This document shows, piece after piece, positions 1 to 12,000 of a stretch of DNA of 64,000 nucleotides. The notes under the pieces are model-generated. The model saw nothing but the letters and a program-made list of their open reading frames with translations, ran no database searches and was not told the DNA's origin. Both the position numbers and the translations under genes were made by a program. Position 1 is the stretch's first letter, and each line of letters starts with the position of its first letter. The DNA comes from Owenia fusiformis (Eukaryota > Annelida > Polychaeta > Sabellida > Oweniidae): the NCBI GenBank assembly GCA_903813345.2, contig CAIIXF020000012.1, positions 15,928,020 through 15,992,019 of the forward strand. The letters are read 5' to 3'.

Positions 1-1370
1 ATACATTTTTAAATCAACCAAACTTTCCTTTGTATAATTACAATATTGAGAGACATAAACACGTTGTGTTTATGTCATTTTGTTCAAATGAGGTTCGGAT
101 AGATGTTTCATTTCATTCCGAACATGATATGATACCGAGCACAAAAGAAGTGTCCGATGTGTTTTCTAAAGTATATATATCTAAGATGACCATTAAATTG
201 ACAATGTGCAAAATTTTCAGAAATTTTTGATGACTGGTTTAAGAGAAACGTGTGTTCAAAATGTTCGCCATATCGATACCCATCCTTTCTTACGAAACGA
301 GCTCGTTTAAAATATATATTAGAAAACCAGCTATAGTACTTCATCAATGGCATACTATAGAATCATTATACGCTACTGGTGTAGTCTAAACAAACACTGG
401 AGCTCAACGGCTATTTCATGAGAACGCTACATGCATTTGAATATAGGCGATTGATACGTACAGGTTTTCGTTTCAGTTTAATACGGAAGCTTAACCTCTC
501 TACTATTGTGCTGTTTGAGACTAAAACCAAAAACAGAATAAAAACAGTACAAAGAAGAACACTGACGGAATGCTCACTGATCGATTGCTTTACCCCAGCG
601 TCATTTCATTTGACCAAAAACCACTTGAAAATGCTCAGAATTGTGAAAAAGTGCGTGATTTTGAAATATTTTTTTTGCTAGGGGTTTGAAAAACATCCTG
701 GCTGCGAGCTTGGATGTAGATGTCTTATTAATAACACAGACGCCTGATGATATAAGGGGCACGTTGCTCAATTTACCAGGTGTTATCCATGGAGCAGTGG
801 ATAGCCCAAGATATATCTCTATTACGAAAAAACATGGGAATCACTGATATCAGATTATACATGTCATGATATAGGGAGAAAATCAATAAACTCAAGGCCT
901 GTGTTACACTTGCTAACTGTATATTGAATAATCTTACTATGCTAGAATATTTTCTCTCCCTATATTTTGACACTGTAATATCAGATGGATTCAGTTGATA
1001 CATTAAAATAAATTATCGTCATGCATTTAACATTCTAAAAATATTGCCTTTTGGTGAAAATGATATCAACGACATGGAAAAGTATATTGTGATTAGTTAA
1101 TTGTCATTCAAATGTAACAAAGGACAAATTATGATTGTATATACTTTCCTCAGAGATGAAAGATGGATCTAAAAAATATAAATGACTCCATTGTCAGAAA
1201 TTACACACTGAATCCACAATACCAGATGTTATTTTTACCTACACCTTCGGTTAAAAATAAGCACACAGACAGATTGAAATCTTATTCTCTTATTCCCAGC
1301 GGGAAAATAACAAATACTGGATACTGTTAAGTTGATATGTTGATTGGAAGTCAACTCCACACAAGGCATT

Positions 1371-1496
1371 AACATGCAAAATGCCACTACCTGCCATTTG
1401 TTACAGACACCGAACACCAACCACTGAATGCCGAACACCGTCCACAAAAAAGTGTGAGACTATAACAATATGTCACCACTTTAGGTAGTGACATAA
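1371..1496 (+). repeat. TGTCACCACC-family element, copy 1
   Basis: Contains ACATGCAAAATGCCACTACC, TGCCATTTGTTACAGACACC, the GAACACC repeats and GAGACTATAACAATATGTC that define the family. It is followed by a local amplification of its right end (1469-1584). Confidence 0.8.
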
Positions 1497-1584
1497 TATG
1501 TCACCATTTCAAGTAGTGACATAATATGTCACCACTTCAGGTAGCGACATAATATGTCACCACTTCAGGTAGTGACATAATAAA
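1469..1584. repeat. Tandem array of a palindromic 31-bp unit
   Basis: Four copies of ATGTCACCACTTCAGGTAGT plus GACATAAT. Each unit is itself near-palindromic (GTCACCAC...GTAGTGAC) and matches the terminus of the TGTCACCACC element beside it, so the array grew from the element's end. Confidence 0.85.
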
Positions 1585-2190
1585 CCAATTGCGCTTGACT
1601 AGAACCGTGACAAAAAATCAAACATCGTATGGTTCATCATGTATACTTTATTAAATACCCACTATTAATCTCTACAATAGGTATCAAGTTTCTATTCAAT
1701 TAATTCAATTAATTGTATCAGTAAGATACATCCTTGTCAAAGAGATGGTGTTACTATCTACATGTCAAAAGTTGATGTCGGAAAACAAAATTATGGTGAA
1801 CTTCTGTACAAATAAATATACATTGTGATGTACAATATTTACAATTATGAACTACCTGAACAGTTAATGTTATACTGTTTAATGACTAACTAACTAAAAG
1901 TCATCAAAGGTCACATGTTTCAATCCCCACTTGGGTGGACAGACTTGACTTTAATTGCTCAACATGTCAGTAAAGAATTATAAGAAGACAAATTGATATA
2001 AAGCGCAATTGAACTTTTGATTTTGCATGATTTACACACAAACCCATGAGACAGGTTTTGAATACTGCCAACAGTTGACAAGTAGTGATCTGCCATCTAC
2101 ATGAGTCATTAATATTACTTCAATCTGTCACACATCTGTTCATTCGTGTGAACAATTTGGCACTCAGTATCCTCCAACTGTCTATAGATG

Positions 2191-5100
2191 TCACCACTCT
2201 ATAAGTGGAAGGGGGTTGATGGGAAGATCCTCCTCCGTAAAGTGTCCATCCCATAATGCCACTGACAGTTTCGCATTACCCAGTTTACCACTTTTATTAA
2301 TTTTACTCGTTAAAACCTCATTGGCTGGCATAGTCTTTAGACTGTCAATGACCTTACTTGGTATTTTTTTTCCACTGAACACCTGTGTTACTATTTCTCC
2401 TCCAAATATGGCAGTACCGTCAAATAACGGAAAAGCCGTCCAACCAATTTGTTTGTTCCCAGATTTCACTTTCACGGCAACCACAGTAAATTGGTTGTAC
2501 TCTGGTGTTATGGTCATTAATGGTCCAGTCCATATTGGATCTTTGTTGGTTGACGATGGATCAAGACCCTGCGTTATCCAGGTGATGTCAGAACTAGTGG
2601 CGCCATCTCCTTCAAGAATCTTGGCTAAACAGGTGATAGGCTCAGAAACTGAAATATGTAGTTTACATATGGATTATACATGTTATATATGAAGTTATAT
2701 GGTGTGATTAATGAATTTAACCCAATGAAAGAGAAAAACATATCAGGCACTTGCAGGTAAATAACACTGGAGAGGAAAAGATGAAGAATAGTATTTCAAT
2801 ACAGTAGTATTAGTAAGAAAGATTGCTCTTTTCCAATCATTTTGAGGGTTCCACACATTTTTAAACATGGTGGAAAAACTAAACCTGTGCCTAGTGGGGA
2901 TGATTTGTATAAAGTTGGGCATTGATTTTCTTTATTGAATATTGCAAAGTGCATCAGAGAGGTGGTATGTCAATGAAATACTATATACTACTGTAGGTTA
3001 CTTAATGACTTAAATAGTGAGCAACACTTCTTTAAATGTTAAATGTGTACTGCCTTCTGTCATGTCTGATCGTTTAAAAATTGGTAGTATGTCTGTGAGC
3101 ACCCCTTGCTAAATATTGCACTTTTAATATCATCTTCAATTTGGAGATCGGACATTTAAAATCATGTTTTTTTTTGTTATACCTGAGAATCCAGTTCCCT
3201 TTCTGATCTCAATACATGCCCCAACTGACTGGTCATAAGTCACCATCTTCTGTATGGTGAGGTTCCCTGCTGCTTGCCCAGAGGGCAGTTGTACACTAGC
3301 ATCTAATCTTTGTTTGTACCATTCCATGAGATCACTGTCGCCTAAAATGTTGAGTTTATACATGTATGCAAAAGGGCAGTTGTACACTAGCATCCAGTCT
3401 TTGTTTGTACCATTCCATGAGATCACTGTCGCCTAAAATGTTGAGTTTATACATGTATGCAAAAGGGCAGTTGTACACTAGCATCCAGTCTTTGTTTGTA
3501 CCATTCCATGAGATCACTGTCGCCTAAAATGTTGAGGATATACATATATGCAAAAGGGCAGTTGTACACTAGCATCCAGTCTTTGTTTGTACCATTCCAT
3601 GAGATCACTGTCGCTTAAAATGTTGAGGTTATACATGTATGCAAAAGGGCAGTTGTACACTAGCATCCAGTCTTTGTTTTTACCATTCCATGAGATCACT
3701 GACGCTTAAAATGTTGAGGTTAAACATTTATGTAATGGAGATGGGAATTTATGCATTTGGACTATTTGTTCAAAATTACTTGTTTTTAATTTAGCATACA
3801 ATATGGCTTAGTGAATTCAATAAGCTTAATTAAAATCTCATCCCAATATAAGTTCAGATCCAAGTTCATAATCAACATTGCCATTTACATGGATGATTTT
3901 TTTGATTCAAACATTAACACGCACTGCATTGCGAAAATTTGAAGCAGAGAGCTGCAGGATGGTGGATAGCATCATCTCTCATTGAGTCATGATGTCATCA
4001 TTTAACATGAATTAACAAATTTTAGTAAATTTTGATCTGGTGAAAATTGTGAACAGAATTGTTAACATACTGATAGTTTCTGGATCCTCTTCAGTTTCTA
4101 TGGCCATCAGCTCCCTTGCCATGTCTTGTACAGAGACTTTGTACTCTAACTGTTTCTTAATCCCCTCCATTACAATTAACTCTGAATTGTTGGGTATAGC
4201 CTTGTTACTGTTGTAATAGCCACCGTTGTATGAAGGCTGAGGGGCTGGTGTCTGAAACATCCATATAAGGAGTCATTATCTGTGGCTAAATGTTAATGTC
4301 TGAGATGCGTTCAATCAAAAAATTATTTTTACTCAAAAAGTTTACCTTATTTTATGGTTATTTATGTTATGTTTCTTAATATGAACAGTCATTCATGGTT
4401 TGGGGGAGATATTGGTTATTCAGTTCACTAAGTTTTGATCAACAGTTTTGGATCCCTTTCAAATAATTGTATATTCAAACATAGCTAGGCAATGTGTGAC
4501 CAATTCCAGCGAATCAGAACATGCTATTTCACGTAACTGCATTCCGTTATAACCAGTAATGCATTTGTTGTGTATTTGTCAAAGTGACAAGTTAAACTCA
4601 GATTGAAATTGATGCTTTGACAACTTGACCCTTGCAAAAAGTTTCATTGAAAATATTTTCTTCTAGTGATTTCGTATCTTTTAAGTGACATTGTAGAAAA
4701 TATTTTGCAATGTGTGAAAATAATTTAAACCCTCGACTCAGTGCATTGTGTAATGACAATATTCCATTCAGGCATTGTTTGTTAAATTAACACCCGATGC
4801 TTCGCATCTCGTGCACCTTTTGAAAAGCAACACCTTCAAGGGAATGATCATTCCACATTTCACTGAGTCTAGGGCTTAAATCCTTTACCATTAAATCATG
4901 TTACCTGTGAATGAGGCAGAAGTCTGAATAGTATTGAACAGCCAGGGATCTTTGGACTATTGTCCATAGAGCGTCCATTCAGAGCAGCAACACCACCCTT
5001 GTCACTTGGCATGCCATGTCGCAGCGCCACCTGGTGACCGCCCACACGTAAATCACCCTAAAAACCAATGTGTTCATTTCAAACAGTAACATTAATTATA

Positions 5101-8100
5101 TGTTGCCTTCTTGCAAACTAACAAAAGGGTGTATTGTAAAGGTTATGAGTTATGGAAAAATATTAAAAGGAATTATGGAAAAATTATGGAAAAATATTAA
5201 ATTCCAAAGGAATTATGGAAAAATTATGGAAAAAGATTAAATTCCAAAGGAATAATCCTACTCCATCACTCAGTCAATTTCATAAAAACATAAGTGAACA
5301 CTTAAGTCACCAGCAGTAATAAATGTGTATTTTAAAGTTTTCTTAAAATTTAACACGAGAAATATCCACTTTGATTTAGTAAGAACTGTTCCTTACCTTT
5401 TTTGTGAATACTTCAACTAAGCAAGTTCCTATGACAACCAGGTCTCCATCTTCTCTATCCAAAGTGTAGACACGAAGCACTAATAATGTCCCAGCTTCCA
5501 TCTGTTTATCATCCTCATTTACCCCCATTCTGTAATTGAACCTGGGTGACCTTACCAGACTCTTTAACTGTGGGTAAGCTGAGATGTCTGGGATACCTGA
5601 TACCTCCCCTGTCCTCAGGAATCTCCCTGTGACCTGTAAAGAGAGATATAATTGTAAACCATGGTGCAAATGGACTTATGGGATACAAAGGCCTACATGT
5701 ATATCACTCTACTATACCTTACCCCTAGAAATGCATAAGATACTCTATTTGTCTAATTGAGTTGTTTAATATATTTTTGAAAGTACAGTACCTTAGTAAC
5801 ATCTAACGTCATCCGATAAACCATTAATAAGGAACTGACAAATAAAAACAAATAACACAATCATTACTAATAAGTCAAATTGGTTGCTCATGAACAGAAA
5901 ATGCACGGTATAGTAGAGTGTATATATGCATTTGGAAATTCCATGAGGTTTAAAGTGAGGATTTGTTGATATATACAATTCTTCATTTATCTCATATGCC
6001 TGAAAAATAAAGCATTAGAAAATATTAATCAAGGCAGCGATTACATGAGTTATTAGATAAGGAAATCAATATCAAACATCTTTAATTGTACATAATTTCT
6101 TTTTAATTTCTACATTTTTTGAATAAAAAGTGAGCATTTGAACAAAAGATAGATATTCCTTTACAACATCAATGACTTTTTTACCTTTATAATTGTAGCG
6201 TTGTCAGGTATGAAGTGTACATCATCTATATAGAGATCAAAGCCCTGTTCAAATGTGCTCGGGGGAGGGTTTACTTCAGCTCCTACCCTACGAGCATGAT
6301 TGACAAAGGTATCATGGACTTCTCCATCAAAGGGACTTGGAGTTCTGGAAATGAAAAAGTAAGTATGACGAAAGTGATCAAGGTCATATGCGTAAAATAG
6401 CATTGTCAAATTAATTGACTTTTTGGTGGTCCAATTTCTTAATACCCTCTACATCTCACCTCACTTTACCCTGGGCTGGTGATTGCTTGCTTGGTGTAAT
6501 AATGGCTGGTTTCACTGGTGTTTTATGGACTCGTGTTTTGTTGGCTGGTGTTTGATTGGCTACACGAGGAGAGGTAGGTTCATTGTTTCTGGGAGTTGGT
6601 GTACCTCTTTTGGGGTCATAAACCAACACACTTAGTTCACAGTCTGGACCAATAAGATCTGTAATATGACAAAAAGATATATAAAAATACAAACAAGGCA
6701 TCAACATGCAAAATATCACCACCTACCATTTGTTATAGATGCCAAAGACCAAACACTAATCGCAGAATGTCAATCACCAACCATGAAACAACATCCACAA
6801 AATAGTTGAAGACTATAACAATACCATTTATGTTGGTCACATAAAAATAAATATGGTTTTGACATTTTATGCTCCCTTGTATACATATTCTTTATTTCGT
6901 ACCACTAAGCATTCAATTGTGCTGTAAACATCAATGTTGATTTTTCATGAACAAGAATTCAGTTTTTAATTTTTGTGCTTTCAAGTCACCATCAAGTAGT
7001 AGTGGAATATTGTTAGTGGCATCATCTTTCATTACCACCATTCAATGATCAGTGATCATTATTGTCTGGAGAAAATTGTTATTAAACTTTTGTAAACAGT
7101 TTTAACAAATACAGTATCCTGATGTTGGTATTTTGTCATGTTTGGTGCGTTCCTTTTTATCAAAAATATCTGAACTTCATTCCATTCAAAACTGAACAGA
7201 ATCTCTAAAATAATACTAAACACCTCCCACATAAGGTGGACATGACCACTCAATTTCTTTGTACAATATCAGTACAATGTACCTGTGGGTTGTGTAGAGC
7301 TAGAGCCTGGCAAGTCTCCTGCTAACACACTATAAGAGTATTGCCCAAGCTGCATCTTCCAGTCAGACTCCCATCTATATAATGGCACCCTGGACCAACC
7401 TATGGCTGTTCTCAAATCTGCACCTGTTAGAAATAACAATTTTTATTTATTCATTATAATGATGTACAACAATTCAAGGATATATATCTGAGGCACCTGC
7501 ATTGACTGAAACTTGAGAGCTTATCATGCGATTATCCAACTAAAAGTGAAATCAAGAAGTATACCAGTAAAAGAAAATAACATTTTTACTTGATTCATTT
7601 ATTTACTCAGAATAATTGACACTCTATTACATTATTCAGCTGAGCTCGGACTGTATTGGGGGAAAACAAGAATTCACAGATATGTTTCTGTGACATCCTC
7701 AATAACTCAGATGCGAGTAGGTAGTTACCAGTTTCGCCACTAGGTGGCTGATTCGGGGGAAATAACATGGCAGGGTATTACAAAATTCCCTTAAACTTGA
7801 ATATTCATCAGTTTTAGTGGTTCACTTGTCATATTACCCTTATGTATCGGATAATATGTCCAATAAAAGAAATTATAACATACCTATGATGATGTATAGT
7901 GCAAAGTGTACACAAGACAGCGGGCCAATATAAGTTTTGAAAAGCCCACGCCCGCTAACTTTCTGATTGGTCAAGGCGCTGACGTCATAACAAATCAATC
8001 GAAGATAAAACTGCGCGAGCAATTTTTCTAAACTCATTTCAATCATTTTCAGACCATTTGTTTGTCAATTCTATAAGAAAACGGTACTCTCTGACCAGTC

Positions 8101-9028
8101 TACATCATCATAGGTATGTTATAAATCGTTCTCAGAGATCTATCACTGAGACCTCGGGCATATATGCCACGATAGTGACATAACCTCTAAATATTATCTG
8201 CCCAATACAAGAAAAGATATTTCACTTTTTCTGATTTTACAATATGGGGTCTATGGGGAATCTCCCCGACCTAGAAGTCAGATTTTCAAAGAAAATAAAA
8301 TGTTCAAAGTTAATAAACTCTTTTCATAGCCACATTTCTAGATGTAATTTCACATCTATATTCCAAATATGACATCAGATTGACTGAATTTTTAATGACG
8401 TAAATCAAAATTATTTTTCCTCGCATCTAGTCTATAGGTTGAGGATATGAGAATGTATAATGTAATTGCTCAACTAAATGTGAAACCAAGAAGTTTAACA
8501 CTAAAGGGAATAATAAGTGTGTGTAAAATGAAAAAAAATTATCTTACAATCAAAATATTATGGTTTTGATGGAGAATTCTCAAATCCTTATTTTCTAATT
8601 GATACTAAAAATAAAAATTACAAACATCTACTATGAAAGAAACCTCTGCCTTCTTTGACATTCTTTGTTTTGAACTATACCCTGCACATCATATGGATCA
8701 AATTCTAAGAAGTTCTTCAATATTATCTGAGTAAATTATAGAAAGTGGCATAATTTCACTCACTTTTATATAGTAGCTGAAATATGATGTATGGGTAACC
8801 TCCCATTTCAAATTCCAGATCATAGTTTGATGGGTTGATATCATTGTACACAAATCCTTCCTCTGGTGGGAATGTTATGGTGAATTCCCGACCGCCATAT
8901 TTCACAGTGTTGTCATTGTTAAGATCAGGTTCAACCTTGAAGTCTTCCCTGCGAATCTCAACACTCCCAAAATGCAACACAGCATCTAGTTGCAGATGTT
9001 TGGGGTTGACCGTTGCCATCCAGGGGTG
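2191..9028 (-). CDS. TBC-domain gene, exons 14-22 (beta-rich C-terminal half)
   Basis: Exons: 8800-9028, 7283-7423, 6460-6658, 6185-6344, 5397-5633, 4905-5057, 4071-4251, 3183-3341 and 2191-2648. Phases match at every junction, and the last exon ends in PLPLIEW followed by TGA. Residues about 619-1256 form alternating hydrophobic strands. A Pro/Thr/Lys-rich spacer (exon 16) separates two beta-rich blocks. Block two contains FDLYIDDVHFIPDNA, then VTGRFL, GDLVVIGTCLVEVF and FGGEIVTQVF, a pattern like C2 or related beta-sandwich membrane or protein-binding modules. No Asp-rich Ca-binding loops are evident. If exons 13 and 14 are not joined, this block would be a separate gene lacking its 5' end. 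Exon 21 carries the 91-bp acceptor-spanning array. Confidence 0.75.
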
Positions 9029-12000
9029 CTGGAAATATACAAGGAAATAGCATTTAATACATAAGCTCTTCTATTAAACCATAAGTTTTAGAGGGAGCTA
9101 TCTTAAAATAAAATATTGATATCTACAGGGTGGGCCAATAAAAAGTCCATATTTTTATTTTTTGTAATATCTTTGCTGGTATGTGAGAAATATAAATAAA
9201 TTATATATCATTTGAAAGATAATTTAATTTCAAACAAAGTGAAAAATCCAAAATGTCTTGAAATGAGTAAATATTCAGCTATTTGATGCAGATTTCTCCG
9301 CATTATTTAGACTAGGCCTATAATATTACCAATACCTATCAAAATGGTAAAAGAACTCAATAATATTGTAGTTGTAAATCAATTTGCTTTCATTTGATAC
9401 ATATATCAACAATTTTGACCTTCTATAATTAGACTTATATCCCCAAAGCTGCCATATATCTGTCTGGCCAGTTTTTAGCATTCTGTCTTCAGCAATCGGT
9501 AAATCATGATTTTGACCCCTGTGGTAATTGAAACATTGTTTTAAAACAAATATTTATTTATGTGAAATAAATTATATATCATTTTGTTGGAAATTGAATT
9601 GTCTTTCCAATGATATATGGTTTAAACATTTGTCTGTACTATTAAAAATGTTGTAGCAAAACAAAAATATGGACGTTTTTTTTGGCCCACCCTGTATATG
9701 CAAAATGATTATCTTTTAAATTGGTTCATGAAAATTGAAACAGAAATTCAATAAAAGGAATTAGTTTTTTTATTCCTTAATCTAAGATTGTAACAGGTAT
9801 CCTGAAGATAAAAATACTGATTTTATCATTCACTTTGGTGTTTCTTATTCTGCTACCTGATCATATTTGATATATGATGTCATATATATTATAAACATGG
9901 CATCAACATGCAAAATGTCATCACCTGCCATTTCTTACAGACACCGAACACTGATTGCCAAATGCCGGACACCAAGTGCTGAAAACCAAGCACCATGCAC
10001 AAAAAAGTTGGAGACTATAACAATATGTCATCACTTCTGATGGTCACTAAAAAAGGCCTTATTCTGAAGTAGAGATCTTAAAATTAAGTACAGAAAACAT
10101 TTGCATATCTAACGAACATTCACAATCACATGGAAATATTACAGCATATTTCAGTTTCATTTTCTCTATATCCCTCACAAATTAAATTCAGTGGGACAAA
10201 AAAACTATTTTGTTGAAGTTGAATTCGAAGTTTGATTTTATTTTGTACCGTAGTAATGATATATAAATCAGGTCAACCTGACATTTGATTAAACAAAAAA
10301 AGAAGTTCAAAATGAACAAGCTCAAAATACAAAGAAAGTCTTAAACCAGAGGAATAAAGTTCAAAACACAATACAACTTCTTTTATAATTTCCTGTCAAA
10401 TTACATCGTAAGACAAAAACTAGGCCCAAAATCAATCCACAAATCTTTGGGGAAAATTTTGATTTCTGTATCCATTAGATCATAACAACAATTATACATG
10501 ATTTCACTCACTCAGCATTAGAGTCAACAAATTCTTATATAAGTACTTCAGTTGGAATAGTTTTCGAATTGGCAAGGAGCCATTTCTTTGAACATTGAAG
10601 TAGTTTCATTTTGATTCTATATACTTTGTGTACAATTTAAACATATTGAAAGACGTGCTTTCAAAATGTCATAATGGAGCTTAGAAGTGTTCAATATAAT
10701 TTTTTATTTAGCTTTAATCTTTCGTTTCTTTTCACAATCTACTTGAAATAGGAATAATGATTAAAAATTTGAGCGCTGAACTTCAGCACCATATATTACT
10801 TCAAGCTATTGACCTAAAAATACATACAATTTTACATTACATAAAGACTATAAATTGTCTACTACACATTTTAAATCATAAATATTTTATCTCGAGTGCA
10901 GGGTAGAGTCATAGGTCACTGCAAAACATTTACTGTTTAGATGAATGTTAGATAATAAAACACTAAACAGCCTTTTGATTCTCACAAAATTGATTTCTTC
11001 AACGCCACGATGCCGATCGATAAAAACAATGAAAATAACAATATGGAGTCACCCAAGCAGGATTTATTATCGCATACAAGAGTTGATATAGATGAAAATG
11101 GCTACCAGATTCCTGAACATATACGATACACTGAAATAAAAGACACAGAAGTACAAGAGGGAGAATATTCATATGCGTATGCCAACAAAATAATCCAAAT
11201 TGATCGCATCGCGGAAAAATTGCATTGTGGAACATTCAGGGTTGTTTTGTTTGTGGCAACTGTGTTGATTTCTGCAACAATTATTGCTGTATTTGTCACA
11301 ATAATCACTCTAAGGCATCATACAGGTAAAGTGATTACTTTTTAACTTTATATATTAAGATAAAGAAAGTCTATTATTCTGTATTTATTCGCTAAACATT
11401 AAATCAATTACAAAATTATATGTTAGACTGAAATTAACATAATTTATCCAAAAGTGCATATCTCACATTCCTATTCTCCTTTTTATCAATCATGTGGTCC
11501 TGTGTCAAATTATTTGAAGGAACTTTGGAGAAAACAAACCTGCAGATCAACATCTTTAAACTTTGAAAGATGTAGTAAAATTGAGAGATTCTTAATATTT
11601 ATTTTAATGTTACCCTTTGTCTGTTTTTAATTAATTATCCATTGTACAATTAATTACAGATGAGCCGATTATGATCGATACAACAAACAATCCTATCAAC
11701 AATAAACACATAGAGGACTGTATAACAACAGCAGCCCCAAAAAACAAAGACCTTGAAACCCTAACAACAAAAAATATAATCCTGAACTGTCTGACCACGA
11801 GAACCCAGAATTTGGGTGGTGGTGATTTTCGTGAAAATGCCAACACCACCAGAACAAACTCCTTCATGTGCAAGGTGTTTCCAAAAGTTTTACCCGGCTT
11901 ATGTAGCCTTTAGGCAGGTTTTACAGTATACAAGAAAACATTATTTTATAATTATCTTAATAACTACAAAAGTTATCTTAATTACAAAAAATATTTTAAT

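Larger units (their letters stand above)
1..2190. other. Flank downstream of the TBC gene; no gene seen
   Basis: Short frames only. It holds a fragment of the GCCCGTAGCCA family (about 600-690), TGTCACCACC copy 1 with its 31-bp array, and the probable 3'UTR and poly(A) signal of the TBC gene (1647-2190). Confidence 0.6.

Noticed and set aside
1469-1584. CRISPR-like array of four repeats
   Set aside because: Head-to-tail units without unique spacers, derived from a transposon end in a eukaryotic context.
2216-2692. 158-codon plus-strand frame
   Set aside because: Antisense to TBC-gene exon 22, which closes the 1256-aa frame. The plus-strand product has no recognisable character.
5793-5978. 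Possible extra minus-strand exon between TBC-gene exons 17 and 18
   Set aside because: Exons 17 and 18 join in phase 0 to give a natural NATIIK-VTGRFL continuation. The intervening frame is AT-rich and would disrupt it.
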